Part shown: positions 13,340 to 26,000 of the stretch, piece by piece | Layout: each line of letters starts with the position of its first letter | Numbering within the stretch: position 1 is the first letter of the stretch | Source of the DNA: Galerina marginata | Taxonomy: Eukaryota; Basidiomycota; Agaricomycetes; Agaricales; Galerinaceae | Reading direction: 5' to 3' | Assembly (NCBI GenBank): GCA_023014335.1 | Contig: JAECYW010000004.1 | Span: forward strand, 186,001 to 250,000 | Length of the DNA stretch: 64,000 bases | Notes under the pieces: model-generated | Told to the model about the DNA's origin: nothing | Seen by the model: only the letters and a program-made list of their open reading frames with translations | The model's database searches: none | Program-made: the position numbers and the translations under genes

Positions 13340-15431
13340 ATGGACAAGGTCCCAGCAATTTCTCTCCTCCTTGGAAGCGCAATCGTCCTGTGGATCGTCC
13401 TAAAGCGATTTCCTAACCATCCGCCACTCCCTCCGGGGCCGCCTGCAGATCCTATTATAGGACACCTCCGGATAATGCCCACAGATGGCAACGACGTATT
13501 TTTCTACGAGCTCTCAAAGAAATATGGTGAGCACTGTAAGCCTCAATGTTGTTTCCGACTCTCACGACTTGTAATGTAGGAAAGGTTTCCCATCTCCGTA
13601 TCCCGGGGAGAACGATGGTCATACTCAATAGCGCACAAGCTGCTGTCGACCTTCTCGATAAACGAGGTGCCATCTATAGCGATAGAGCTCCCTCGGATGT
13701 GTTTATGCTGTATGTTGTCCCCTTTCGCTTCCCAATTTCGGGGAGGGTCGGTAATCTGAAGCTTTGACAGAATGGGATGGAACCAGAACATAGCCTTCTT
13801 CCCATATGGAAAACGCTTCCACAAGCACCGCAAGACACTCAATGAATATTTCAGTCGTGAGAAATGCGAGGATTATCTCCCGTTCCAAGCCTTAGAAGCT
13901 CGTAGGCTCGTTCAAAACCTACTTTCAACACCAGAGAAATTCAACGACCATTTAAACCGGTATGCACCTTATTTCGGAATTAACATTAGCTTAAGAATTG
14001 ATGAAATGTGTTTCACGGCTAGATTTTCTACTGCAATCATTCTCCGCATAGATTACGGACATGAGATCGAATCGAATAATGATCCCTACCTCAAGATCAT
14101 GTCAGACGTCGGATACTGCATTAGCAACTGTGCTGCTCCTGGGAGTAATTTAGTTGATCTGGTACCAATTAGTTACGTTGTTTTCTATTATATTCTTCCA
14201 ATAGACTAACTTGAGCGTAATAGTGAAATATCTTCCATCATGGTTCCCTGGAACATTCCCCGCAACTCAAGCACGCTCCTACCGGCCAATCGTCGACTTG
14301 ATGCATGACTATCCATTTGAAGATGTAAAGAAGAAAATGGTAAGTTCATCAGTCAGAAGACGTCCTTCCCTATCGACCTTGAGCTTTTTGTCTGGTAATA
14401 GGTTGAGGGGACGGCGAAAGATTCATTCCTTCTCACTCACCTTGAAGGCCTTCAACGCGATGGACCAGACTACGCATACACTGCCAGAGATATTAAGGGG
14501 GCTACAGGCGTGATTTACTCTGCGGGGGCAGATACAGTGTGTTCCTTCTCTTGCTTTATCAAAGATGTCAGTGTAATTACTAATCCTTATGGTTTCTGTC
14601 GCGCCAGACGTGGTCTACTCTTTCGATATTTATACTCGCTATGGTTCTATATCCCGCGGAGCAGGCACGAGCGCAGAGAGAAATTGACAAATTCATAGGA
14701 GGTGACCGACTGCCAGAGTTTAACGACCGACCAAATTTGCCATATCTCGAATGCATTGTACAGGAGACATACCGATGGAATAATGCTGTGCCCACAGGTA
14801 AATCACAAAATTTTCTCTCTTTATTCAGTTGCTTAGGAAATCGACGCTGAAAGGCGTACCTCATCGCTCAATGGAAGATGACGTCTACAATGGGATGTTC
14901 ATTCCAAAAGGATCCATCATCGTAGCTAACACGCGGTTTGTTGAGCTTTTTATGTAGATCCTTATCGTGCTATAGCTAATTGTGGGATTCCGATCAGCGG
15001 GATAACACTCGATGAGGACGTATACAAGGACCCGCATACCTTTCATCCATCACGCTACCTCGATGGAGAGCCTCATCCAGTAGGACAATTTGGTTTTGGC
15101 AGACGGTTTGTTATTCCAGATTACTCCCTTTCATTGCTAATGTATGTGACCAAATTATAGCATTTGTCCCGGACGCCATCTTGCTGATTCAAGTGTATGG
15201 ATAGCCATAGCCTCCATCCTCGCTGCTTTTGACATCTCTCCTGCGAAAGCGGCAGATGGAAGGCCGATCATACCTAAAGAAGAATTTTTGTCGGGGATTA
15301 CAAGGTATGAATGCGGCAACAATTACTTGATAAGACAAAATATTTACCAGTTTGGATTCAGTCATCCTAAACCCTTCAAATGTTCAATCGTTCCAAGAAA
15401 TAAGACGGCAGGAGGGATCATGGATATTTGA
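13340..15431 (+). CDS. Cytochrome P450 monooxygenase, microsomal
   Basis: Haem-thiolate monooxygenase. The ATG at 13340 gives an N-terminal membrane anchor (ISLLLGSAIVLWIVL) followed by the proline hinge PPLPPGPP. Further motifs: WNQNIAFFPYGKRFHKHRK (helix C region), the I-helix SAGADT, the K-helix ETYR (ExxR), and the haem loop FGFGRRICPGR, split by an intron before the Cys. About ten exons; introns inferred after KKYG (from 13527), 13955-14020, 14168-14210 and others. The last intron is best read with its acceptor at GGATTCAG, giving the C-terminus SHPKPFKCSIVPRNK and a stop at 15431; a longer frame to 15540 lacks this typical ending. All catalytic elements are present, so it is probably functional. 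It resembles the CYP64-like (O-methylsterigmatocystin oxidoreductase-type) P450s expanded in basidiomycetes; substrate unknown. Confidence 0.88.
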
Positions 15432-17841
15432 AGATCCGACCTGGAATGTTCAAGGGTCTTCTGCTCCCGTTAATTTCGCTAATTTTTTTGTACCTCTATG
15501 TATGCCGATCTTTCCTGTTAATCGAATAGTCGCATTCTAATTTGTGCTTTTGCATCTTCGGTGTTGGCTTTGCAGAGTAATGACCTCCATCCAAAGCACT
15601 TACTGCATCCTCCCGGACCAGAGATCTTAACAAGGAAAGTAGAATTTTAATACAGAATGAAGAAAAGTGGGTTGAGATGAATAAGGAGAAGCGGCGCCGA
15701 AGCGTATCCCTACCGAATGTAGTCTCGTACCAATATCGTCGAGATTTGATTGAGCCTACAGCCAAATGTGTAAATTCCCACGTCCACCAATTAGGTAGTC
15801 AGGTACCGTCACAAGATCAAAACCGTCATCAAATTATCGATCGTAACTGGTTCGCAACTGGTTCGCATTGAAAAATTCTGGGTCTCTCTTTCTTTCTACC
15901 CAAGCTCTCGCATTGGCCAATTTGAATACTACTCGACCCGTAACACTCAACCCAGTCGTCCAAGCTGATTGCCCCTGATCTGTGCGGCGTGACTATGTCC
16001 ATCATCTCAGCAGCCAAGTTGAGAGCACAAACTTCCGAGTCACAGCAAGCAAGAAGTACAGAGATTTTTGGCATTTGGCCCCTGCGAGGGTTGTATCAGC
16101 CAGCGACGTCGAGCTCTTTCGTTCTGAAAAGTAAGCTAGTTCCTACTTCTCGTACTTGCTTTCTCATCGTAACGTCAGTTTTTGAATTCTTTACAGCCTA
16201 ATTGAAGGTCCGGGCCTCGTAGGCTACGTCGCCTATTCCTGCATTCTTAATGCCAAAGTCGAAGTGAACCCAAATTCGAACTATGACAGCGCACACCACT
16301 TTCAACTCAACCTGGAACCCGAAAGCTCGAGAGGAGATTGAAGTCGTATAAGACGACCCAGGGGGAGTCGGAGGTTTGTTTACTTTGCCTATTTTCTGTC
16401 GACGCCAAACGGCTTAGCCAAGGGCTTAGCAGCCCCGTTCATAGTTGGCTCGAGTACTTCCTACAACACTCTCGATGAGATGTTCGGCATTCAACTACCT
16501 TCAGCTTAGGCTGAAGGGAAGGTCGAGAGCCAGAAGTCTATCCTTTAAGGGTAGCTTCAGTTATTTGAGTCTCATCAACATTTCGAAATCTCAACGTCAA
16601 CTTTGCCTCGGACACCTCAGGGACAGGTGGTCATGCGAGATGCGTGGACACAGATACGCAAATGGCTTAAGAGGTATGTTTCCCTCGATCTACACTACGT
16701 TATCGTTGACTTAAATTATCCACCGCAGCCCAAATTTTGGCTTGTCACGGTTCCTGCCAGCGCATCAAAATCGAACCTCACAATAAATTCAGGAGGTCCC
16801 TCCATTAACCGCAACCACTACCGGGTCTCACCCCGTCAATATCGACTCTGCGTTCCATTTTAACTGGTAGTGGCGCGGAGGAGGTATGAAAGTAGATGCT
16901 TTTCTTCGGTTTCAACGGGTTTTCAGGTAGCGAAAAGCTCCAAGGTTCGTTTCCTTTAGTTTACTTTGTGAATACGCTATTAACGACGGCTTTACGTGCA
17001 GTGTAAGGCTCGGTTACTCAACTCCATGCCCGACTGAACCTCCAACTTCAACCACTGACAGCTTCAATCATGTCGAAATCTTTAAATTGGGGCTCTGAGC
17101 TGCGCCAACCGATCACCACCATCCTGTGCTACGTCCCAGAACCCAGTTCTCCAAATTCGTTTGAAGCTCTGAGTCGCGAGTGGTGAGTTCGCCTTCATCT
17201 ATTGAACACTGTCCTTGTCGTTGACAAGGGCTATCTTGCAACTTGACCACAGCTGCGCCGTTGTTTAGCACCTGTGAGCTCGGGCTCAACGCATTCGGTA
17301 GCCAGTGATGTACGAGTTTAGAATATAACGTGCGCCGCTCTTCTCTGCCAACCATTGTCGTGGGTTGCCATCATCGAAGCTCAAGCTTATAAGCCCCTCC
17401 CTAGGTACGTCTGGGAAGGTGTAAAGGTTAGGTAGGGGTCGCCGTGGTTTGTCCTCTGTTGAAGTAGCCCCCACTGATTATCATCGTAGCTCGCCCTCTG
17501 GACAGTTCACAAAATCATCGACAACAAATCTAGTAAGTACATAGTCCCAAATTCAACCAGGGCCGGGGCGAGCTCGATGCGCTCAACATTCTATGTTTAT
17601 CACTCAGCGAGTCTCTCGATGTAATATCGTTTATCGTTCTCGCTGATCTGCCGCCCTCCTCAGCTAAATTCTTACCGCCATCTCGGTCATACGCACTGTC
17701 TCTTCCTTGATAAATCATTTTTCTCGTTTATTCGCCCTCGTATAAACCCTGTCGGAATCGGAATACGTAAGTAGAGAGGAATAAGTTAAACATACGCTGA
17801 CAACCGTTACTATTTTTTATATATTAGAGCTCTCCGGTCGG
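15432..17841. repeat. Non-coding stretch with a diverged TCAAC-rich repeat block
   Basis: No supportable gene. From about 16200 to 17110 the plus strand is rich in TCAAC/CAACCTC words and holds segments resembling the block at 23-27 kb. Examples are GTCTCATCAACATTTCGAAA near 16570, compared with a GTCTTATCGACGTTCGAAA-type word near 23660, and intron-like GTTCGTTTCC...CGTGCAG at about 16945-17002. It may be an older, isolated copy of the same unit. The rest (15432-16200 and 17110-17841) shows nothing recognisable. Confidence 0.35.
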
Positions 17842-18782
17842 TTAATTTCCTCTCTCGGAATTTAGGATGGTGCCAGTGCCACTATTACTGCCATCGCCCG
17901 TCGCCTGCCCTTGACGCTGCTGTGTGGCGCGCTCTTTCAGCGCAAACGCCGACCCCATGCGCTTACTGAGGCCCAGAACGTTGTTGACTACTTTTTTCCA
18001 GGCTAACGGGGACGACGGATGCATATCATTGGCGTCTGGTGGGTGAACGTCTGTGTTGCTGACACCTTCACTGCCATCGCCATTCGCGTTGAAATCTCCT
18101 GTAAAATCTGCGTCTGGTGAGTGGATTCCTGTCCTCGGTGTTGACGATAGCCTACCATGCGTGGAAGTGGCGTCTTCCCTGCCATCACCATTCAAATCGA
18201 TACTACCCATCAACTCGGCGTCTTGTGGGCGGAGTCCCTTCCCCGACATTGAGGATGGACCGCCGTCTGCGCGGGTTTCCCCTTCACTGCCATCGACATT
18301 GGGTTCGAAATACGCCTCTTGAGAACACCGCATTTCCTGCACGAAGTTCTCGATACTTCCAATTTCAGCGTCGTTGAAGACCGTCAAGGTAACTGGCAAG
18401 CCGAAGGGCTGAATAAAAATATTATCACAGGTCGATGGACGACATTTGTTGTGGCAAGGTATTCCCCGTTGATATAGGTTGTGAAGGCGGGATTATCTCC
18501 TTCGGTGAGTTTGTCTACTCTCACGACAAAGTTCACGTCCTCCTGGCTACCTTGGGGCTTCAACTTTGCTTTTTTGATTTGTTTAGTAGTCTTCGAATAG
18601 GTTGAGAAGTGGTCCGGGGGAAACGTGAATATCCAGTATAATTCCCTGCCGCAAGAGAGATGGATTGAGATACCCTTTTGGCAATAATCACTGTATGCCT
18701 TCATGGTCGTGGTGATCACAAAGCTAGTGCCATCGGAAATGGGTTGGTAACTTCGTCCAGCAATGAATCTGTACTGTTTCAT
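17842..18782 (-). CDS. Hypothetical protein with degenerate NGDG-containing repeats
   Basis: The N-terminal part (18782 to about 18430) begins MKQYRFIAGRSYQPISDG and carries a Lys-rich KQIKKAKLK patch and a YINGEYLAT end. A small intron (donor GTCGTC or GTGATA, acceptor ATTCAG near 18412) leads in frame to LPVTLTVFNDAEIGSIENF. The C-terminal half has three diverged repeats of about 35-37 residues, each with an acidic loop: EPNVDGSEGE, DLNGDGREDA and NANGDGSEG, separated by Ser/Thr/Pro-rich spacers with PQDAEL, SPDADF and PPDAND. DLNGDGRED fits the spacing of EF-hand or dockerin-type calcium loops (D-x-N-x-D-G-x-x-D), but flanking helices are not evident. No family recognised. Ends LNSERGN with the stop at 17842. 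Confidence 0.5.
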
Positions 18783-19400
18783 TGTACTAAATTATAATAC
18801 CGTCAGTAACCCAGAAAGTCGGTATTGACCAGAGCTTACCCTTAATAATTTATCTCTTCAGAGCGTAGGTGACTAAGAGTAATACTTACCAATGGTGGAT
18901 TAGATTCAAAATTCGAGGATGATGGGCAATCGATAGTCATCGATAAGGATTCACTGGATCATCGATGCGCTAGCCCCGTCAAATCGGCTTGTTCCTGGGC
19001 ATACGTACAACTTAAAATATAGGGATAAATTTAGAGACAAGAACTTCAAATCTGAGTGTTTACCCCCACCTTTCAGATCGATAGACTGTTTGATATGCAA
19101 TGTAGTCGGTAGGTGCCGGTATCGGAAATGAGCGGAATCATCGCACCCATCTCACTTCCCAGATCGTGCTATCCTTTCCGACTCCGACCTTAGCCAGGTC
19201 GATGAGCAACACTATATCAACGTCAAAGTATGTACCGCTTCTTCAGGCCCTTGACCTACCACCTAATCGACCACCAGCTCTCCGCAGTCAGAGGTGATGT
19301 GAGACTCAGCTTCACTGAATCACCCGTTTATTTCTACGCTAAATTACTGCATAGTAGATGCTACATCAGTGAGGAGACCGGTGAATCTTTCCGACAGATT
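18783..19400. other. Intergenic, upstream of the TPR-CHAT locus
   Basis: No convincing gene. An open frame from 19230 to 19490 on the plus strand may be partly 5' untranslated or first-exon sequence of the TPR-CHAT gene. Confidence 0.3.
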
Positions 19401-19434
19401 CCCGTTCTAAGCACCGGAATCTCTAGATATTGTG

Positions 19435-22400
19435 ATTCAGTACCCCCTCAACACCGAGGATGGCTCGACGCCGCCTGCAACGAGCTTTGAGGTCCTTAGT
19501 TCTGGACCGGACACTGGGGAAACTTTGCTTGTGGTGCAAACTTCTCCAAGTGAGTACCTTTATACCGATATCGTAGAGCTGTGAGTTTCCGTCTTTTGCC
19601 GTCATCATAATCGGAGTGCTTGATGTTGAATTACTTGTCAGGAAAACCGAAATAAATTTTGTTGCGACATGGAAAAGGACTGGAGACTCCTCGAAAATTA
19701 GCCTCAGACAAAGTGATCTTGAGGGGGGCTTGGAATCACGAAATCGTAAGCCGATTTCGATACGAAGAAACGATCCGTTTGTGGCTGAAGGATTGCATAC
19801 GTAGCGATAGCACGAGAATCTGTGAACGACCTAGATGGTCTTGCTTGGAGACTGAAGTTTCATGTCTACACCATTCGTCTAGACACGAATATTCGGGGCG
19901 GAGGAGACAACGATTTGCTGTTTTCGGGTACGTAGCGTCGCGACATAATCGCGAAATAACTACTCCATGAATTTAACCACTGTCCACATGATAGATTTGC
20001 AAGCTCTAATGGCGAAAGCGCCTGAAACGATATTCACTATGGTCAAACACCTCCCGGATGATCTTGCTAGTAAACCGCGTTGCCTATATGAATGTGGCGG
20101 TTATTTTCTAGAGACTCTCCGATCTAGTATGGAAGAAGCTAACATCAATAATTGTGTCCTTGCGTATCGCCTAGCTGTCCATCTAACTCCGGAGGGTCAC
20201 CCAGAAATGCCTATCCGATTGAACAACTTTGGAGTCTCACTCCGCCTTCGCTTTGAAAGAGCAGGGGATCTCACTGATCTCTTACAAGCAATAACATACG
20301 GGCAGCAGGCCGTTCATCTTACTCCAGACGGTCATGCAGACATGCCGATCAGGCTGGGCGAACTTGGATTTTCACTTCTACGCCGGTATGAACAGGTAAG
20401 GGATCTTGCTGACCTCTCGGAAGCAATCGCATACCAGCGAAAAGCAATTCATCTCGCTCCGGACGGCCATGCATCGACGCCTATGTGGCTGAACAACCTT
20501 GGACAGTCACTTCAAGACCGCTTTGAAGAACTGGGAGATCTCGCCGACCTTTCAGAAGCGATAGCATCCCAGCGGAAAGCGATTCACCTTACACTTGAAG
20601 GACATGCAGACATGCCTATTTTTCTTAGCACCCTTGGAAATTTACTTGGACGTCGCTTTGGACGAGTAGGAGATCTCACTGATCTGTCAGAAGCGATAAC
20701 ATCCCATCGGAAAGCCGTTCATCTTACTCCCGAGGGCCATGCGAATATGCCTATTTTCCTGAGCCACCTTGCGCATTCCCTTGAATTCTACTTCGAGCAA
20801 GGAGGGGATCTCGCCGACCTTTCGGAGTCAATAACACACCAACTTGAAGGTATTCGTCTTACTCCGGAAAACCATCCAGACATGCCTTTCAGACACCACC
20901 ATGTTGGATGTGCACTTCAATGTCGCTTTGAATTCACTGCCGATCCTGCCGATAATCAAAGTGCTACCTCACATTTTTGGAAGGCAGCTACTTACCCCAC
21001 AGGAGCGCCGTTCCGGAAGCTACTCGCTGCAGAGGCATGGATTCAGTACTCAGAAGATGCCCAATCCAGAGCAGCTTGTTAAAAGCTCACGAAATTGCGA
21101 TTACCCTCATTTCAGAAATCGCAGGTTTGGAGCAAACTATCGAAAAGCGACATAGCAATCTTCTTGATATCTCCAACCTATCTTGCTCGGCAGCGTCTGC
21201 TGCATTTCGGTTGGACCGCCACGATTTGGCGTTAGAATGGCTCGAACAAGGTCGATGTTCGGTTTGGAGTCAGCTTAATGACCTACGTGCTCCGATAGAC
21301 GCCCTGCAAGCTCATAATCCAGCGCTCGCCGAAAGTATTTTGGGAGTATCGCGTGCTCTGGAGACTGCGGGGTATCGAGAGTCATCGTCCGTAACCACCA
21401 CAGAACTTAGCATGGTGCAGAAGATTTCTCGTGAAGACGAGGTAATGACACACCGTCAAACTTGCACAGCAATGGGACCAGCTGCTATCGACCATTCACG
21501 CTATTCCGGAATTCGAAGATTTTCTTCGACCGCTATCTTACAACGACTTAGTCAAAAACCTGCCTGATTCGGGAACGGTCGTTGTGATTAATGTCTATCG
21601 GCACCGCGCCGACGCACTTGCCATTGGATCCAGCGGTAAAACCGCTCTTCATATTCCACTCCCTAGCTTTTCCTATTACAAAGCAGATGAGCTTCGTACA
21701 CAGTTAACAGCTCATCTTCATTCTTCTGGGGTTCGAATGCGTGCCTCTCATCCTGATAGCCGTGGAATGCGTTTGGAACGTGACGGCGAAAGCGGAAAGA
21801 TTGTCACCAATATCCTGAAGGATTTATGGAACCTCGTCGTCAAACCCATCCTCGATCGTCTTGGGTACAATGTGAGTATTTCTCCAAGATCTATTAGTAA
21901 AAGATAATTCATTATCTATTTACAGGAACCGCCATCCAAACTATTCAGGATTTGGTGGTGTACAACCGGCCCACTGGCATTCCTTCCTATACATGCAGCA
22001 GGTATATACGCCAACCCTACTGCAGAAACGAGTAAAGGGCCTACTCTCTCTGACTTTGCAATTTCGTCATACACACCCACGGTTAGGGTGCTCGTCGACA
22101 GAATAAAGGCTTTTCGCATCACAGAAGATAATAAAACGGGGCTCTTCCTCATCAGTCAACCGCACACCCCAAAGTTGCCTTCCATCCCGGGCACTACAAA
22201 GGAAGTTCGAGCAATTGGGCGGTTTCTTAAAACGAAAGAAATAAGAGCCCTGTGCCTAGAAAGCGAGGCCGCAACGGTTGATGAAGGAATTAAGAATATG
22301 GAAAATCACAGCTGTATTCATTTCGCATGCCATGCGCGTCAAGAGACCGACACACCGTTGAAGAGTGGGTTTTCCTTACACGACGGACAACTCGAACTTT

Positions 22401-22750
22401 CTAGGATTATAAAACAGCAATTACCGGGAGCTGATCTCGCCTTTTTATCAGCATGTCAGACAAGCACAGGGGATGAAAAGCTCTCAGAAGAAGCTGTTCA
22501 TCTCGCTGCAGGCATGCTGGCCGCTGGATATCGGGGCGTCGTAGCGACTATGTGGTCGATAAACGACAGTCATGCGCCAAAGGTCGCACAGGAATTCTAC
22601 GAAAACCTCATAGGAAAGCAAGAAAAAGAACTGAATGGTGATAATGCCGCGCGAGCACTTCATTTTGCTACACAGAATCTCCGAAGATCCTTAGGCGATT
22701 CGGAATCTTCTTTGATGGCATGGGTTCCATACGTTCATTTTGGAGTGTGA
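19435..22750 (+). pseudogene. TPR-CHAT protein gene with apparent frameshifts
   Basis: Caspase-like CHAT protease domain behind TPR-type repeats. The ATG at 19967 lies inside an intron (about 19929-19995): splicing joins an upstream exon ending NDLLFS to DLQALMAKAPET. Upstream exon candidates are at 19435-19550 (YPLNTEDGSTPPATSFEVL) and 19655-19925 (GAWNHEIVSRFRYEETIRLW), possibly a C2-like N-terminus. From 20100 to 20950 about five repeats of 51 residues (DLTDLSEAITSHRKAVHLTP type) form the TPR array. After an intron at about 21871-21926 comes the CHAT domain with the His motif HFACHAR and the Cys motif LSACQTSTGD, followed by GVVATMWSIND and MAWVPYVHFGV at the end. The frame slips near 21079, slips back near 21450, and probably also slips near 19797. 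Catalytic dyad intact. Either a decaying copy or sequencing errors. Confidence 0.75.
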
Positions 22751-23050
22751 GCAAAGTGTGAGGTTACTTTCGATGTAAATTTGTCCAGTCATTACGAAAT
22801 CCAGGAAGAAAAAAAAATGCAATTGTAACGGAGGGGTGGAGCATTGCTACCACTTTTTGTACCTTTCCCTTGAATAAAATATTCATCGAAAATGCTCTAC
22901 ACTAAAAAGCTAAATGTGCTCAGTGCTTTACTCCATCTTGCTTGAATACCAGTCTAATATGAAAGCAGGACGTGTCAAGCCACTGAGCTCATTTACCCTC
23001 TCCACTTTAGGATTTTCAGGCTACTGGTACTACGTATTGACTAAGTAATT
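22751..23050. other. 3' flank of the CHAT gene
   Basis: No gene seen. An A-rich run and an AATAAA-like word (AATAAAATATT near 22874) could serve polyadenylation of the CHAT gene. Confidence 0.3.
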
Positions 23051-26000
23051 CTACCGAAGCCCACCCGCTCCGCAGAGTGGAAATATGTACTCCAATAACT
23101 AACCCAAACCCACCAGACTCGTCCAAATGCATCTCGATCTTTATTACGATTATTCCCGCTCTGGCCTTCCTGGTTGACGCGACGCGTGAATTACGACACG
23201 TGCAGCGCGTGCAGAATCACGGGACCGTCAAATTCCACGCAATATTTAACAACCGATGCGATGCTTATATCTTGAACCCAACGTCGACGTAGTTCTACCA
23301 AACCTTGAGCGCTTCAGCTTTGGCGCTCGGCGTCTTATCCGCCTTGTCGACTACGCTTCACTATAGCGCCACATTCAGCCCCTGAAATCGAACTGGAGTT
23401 CGAACTGGGACCGTATAAACGTTGTTGAACCTCCTTCAACGGAGGAACTCAAAGGTACATGCACACGTCTTTATGCGTCTAGTCAACCTAGTAACACATC
23501 CGTTGACGCTGTTTTACCCCACAGATTGCTCAACTGCCCCAGCTACAAGGCAGATGCGACCTAGAGTATGGCCTGAGGATCGGTATTCGGCAAACTCTTC
23601 TCTGGCCAGAAGCTTTGATAGTCAGAAGGTTGCCGTTTGAGGAAGTCTTCACTTTCTGGGTCTTATCGACGTTCGAAATACTCAGCTGAACCTTAGACGG
23701 AAGCAGCTTGAAGGGCGCTCTCGTTCTTCACTTTCGGTTCGGCTGGCAAATAGCTCAGAGGTGCGTTTCTTCTCTTGTACTTGGAGCACGCGTCGTCAAT
23801 GATAGCTATATGACAGCCTAAGTTTCGGCGTGCCGACCGCATTTCCGACTGCACCTCGAACTTCAACCAAGTTCTTATCGCCTCGTCAGACCTCAGGCAT
23901 CAAGGATCGAAAGGGAGGGCTCCAATCTGCGACCACCGATCACCGTCGTCAATGTTTAACCTCCCAGCTTTCGTGGCTTCAACCTCATGTGGAGCTCGGG
24001 GCCGTGTGTTATGCAGAGTCGTACGTTTCTCTCCATTCGTCCGCTCTCAATGCTGTCGTTAACATCGGCGATCTTACAGCTTGCTCCCAAGACCATTTCC
24101 AGCAGGACCTACGACCTCAACACCAACACCAACACCGACTACAATCTACTCTGGCTCAATGGACGGTAATCGCAACCCAGCTATCAGCACAGCCGTCAGC
24201 GAAGTTTGGTATGACGTGGTATCCTTTTACGCCAACGTCATCATTATTGGCAACCTCTGCAGCTCAACCTCTTTCCCGTCGACAACGGCGAGTAGAACGA
24301 CCACCTTGATCGTGTTCCGCCTTGGGTCAAAGGACAACGTCAGAATTCCGAGGGTTCATGTAACGTCCAAATTCTGCGCTGATGTTTAAAGTGGTAATCT
24401 ATGAATACTGGGGGCATGAAAATATTCTTGGAGTACGTTCCTCTTTCTCAGGTTACTGCCCGTCATTGACGCGCATTATACTCGAGTAGTCGTAGCTGAC
24501 CTACTAGTGGTCCACGTCTCATCAACAACGGCTCCAGCACCACCGAATTCAACCATGTTCAACCCTAGCTTGAAGGAAGGGTGAAGCTAGATCTACTACC
24601 TTCGAAGTTCGACATCAGAAATCTGGTCAGCGTTGCTCGGAAGGTTGAGGACTGGTCTAAAGCTGAGGGTCCCGAAATTTGCAAACTGGGATGCCATTTT
24701 CCTTTTCGACCCATTCTCAATGTTAACACTGGCTATCATTGTCAGAATATAACCTCTGACCTTTCACAAGTTCTCAATGGTATTCCCCTAGTCCGACGCT
24801 CAACCACGTCATCCCAAACTCGAGAGTCAATGTTCAGGAGTAACGCAACTACCCTTCGTGAAGTTTCCGATTGCTCTTTTTCAAACTCGCTTACGGGCCT
24901 CACCGACCATCGCCTGAAGGGACGAACTTCAACCACGTTCGACTCCGACTCGAGAAACGATCTGTGGAAGCAGCCGCAGGGCAAAACAAGGATTATCAAA
25001 ATTCACCCTCAATCACGCCGACCTCGATTCCGAACCTGTCCTTAACGAAGTTACACTGGTCCAACGTCAACGCAAGACCCAGTTCGCGTCAACTAGGTGC
25101 TTCAACATCCCATCTTCGTGCATGCTACTTGTGCTAACTGGTTATTCGAGATGCCTCAGTCATCGTTGACCAAAATTCACTTCTCAGCTCGTTGTTTACA
25201 TGGCCCTCTCAAGCACAACAACCTTAAAAGCCTCCAGTCGACGATACAATAGCATTCGGAGGGCTTCAATCACCAGCGGCTCGACCTTTCTTCGACTGAT
25301 TGTCACATAGACAACATCCTCGGAGGTGCTTTTCTTTTCTTTTACTTGGTGCTGGCATCATTAGCGCTATATCCGCAATTTAAAGTTCTCTTACTCCGGT
25401 GCACCTTCAACTTCACCCTATCGGCTGATCTGACCTCAAGTGTCGAAAGTCACTCGGCCCCAGATCCATTAACAGGGATCGTCTTTGCCAGCATTTGAGA
25501 TTCCAACCCTTGCTGACTTTGCGTGAAGGGTACGTCCTTCATTAACCAGTGTCATGCTGGTTGTTAACATCGATTCTCGTTATAGAAAGTGCCAAGGTCC
25601 GCCGACAGCAGGGCGTACGGCTTGAACGTTGAACTTTAAGAACGTCATTCGAGCCTGGCTCGACAGATCGCATCCCCAACTCAGCTGTCAGCATCGCTTC
25701 ATAGTCAGTGGCCTGTGAAGTTTGTGTTCCGGAAGATGACGTGGTGTGTGCTCTTCTTCATTTACCCGCCAACGTCAACCTCAACGTCGACTATCACTGC
25801 AGCTCAACCCCTTGACTGCCCACAACAGCGAGTGCGACGACCACTTCGACCACATTCCGCCTTGGGTCAAAGGACGAGCATCAGAACTCCAAGAGTTTAT
25901 CCAACAACCGACAACCCTCGAGCTATATGGTTCCAATTCTGCCCTGATGTATGAGATGGCAATCTAAGAATGTTGGGAGAATGAACATATGCGTAGGGTA

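Noticed and set aside
15352..15540. C-terminal frame of the first P450 running to 15540
   Set aside because: An alternative acceptor gives the SHPKPFKC-type ending expected for the family and a stop at 15431.
19967..19995. ATG at 19967 as the start of the TPR-CHAT protein
   Set aside because: The first codons fall in an intron with a good donor (GTACGT) and acceptor (ATGATAG); the upstream exon joins in frame.
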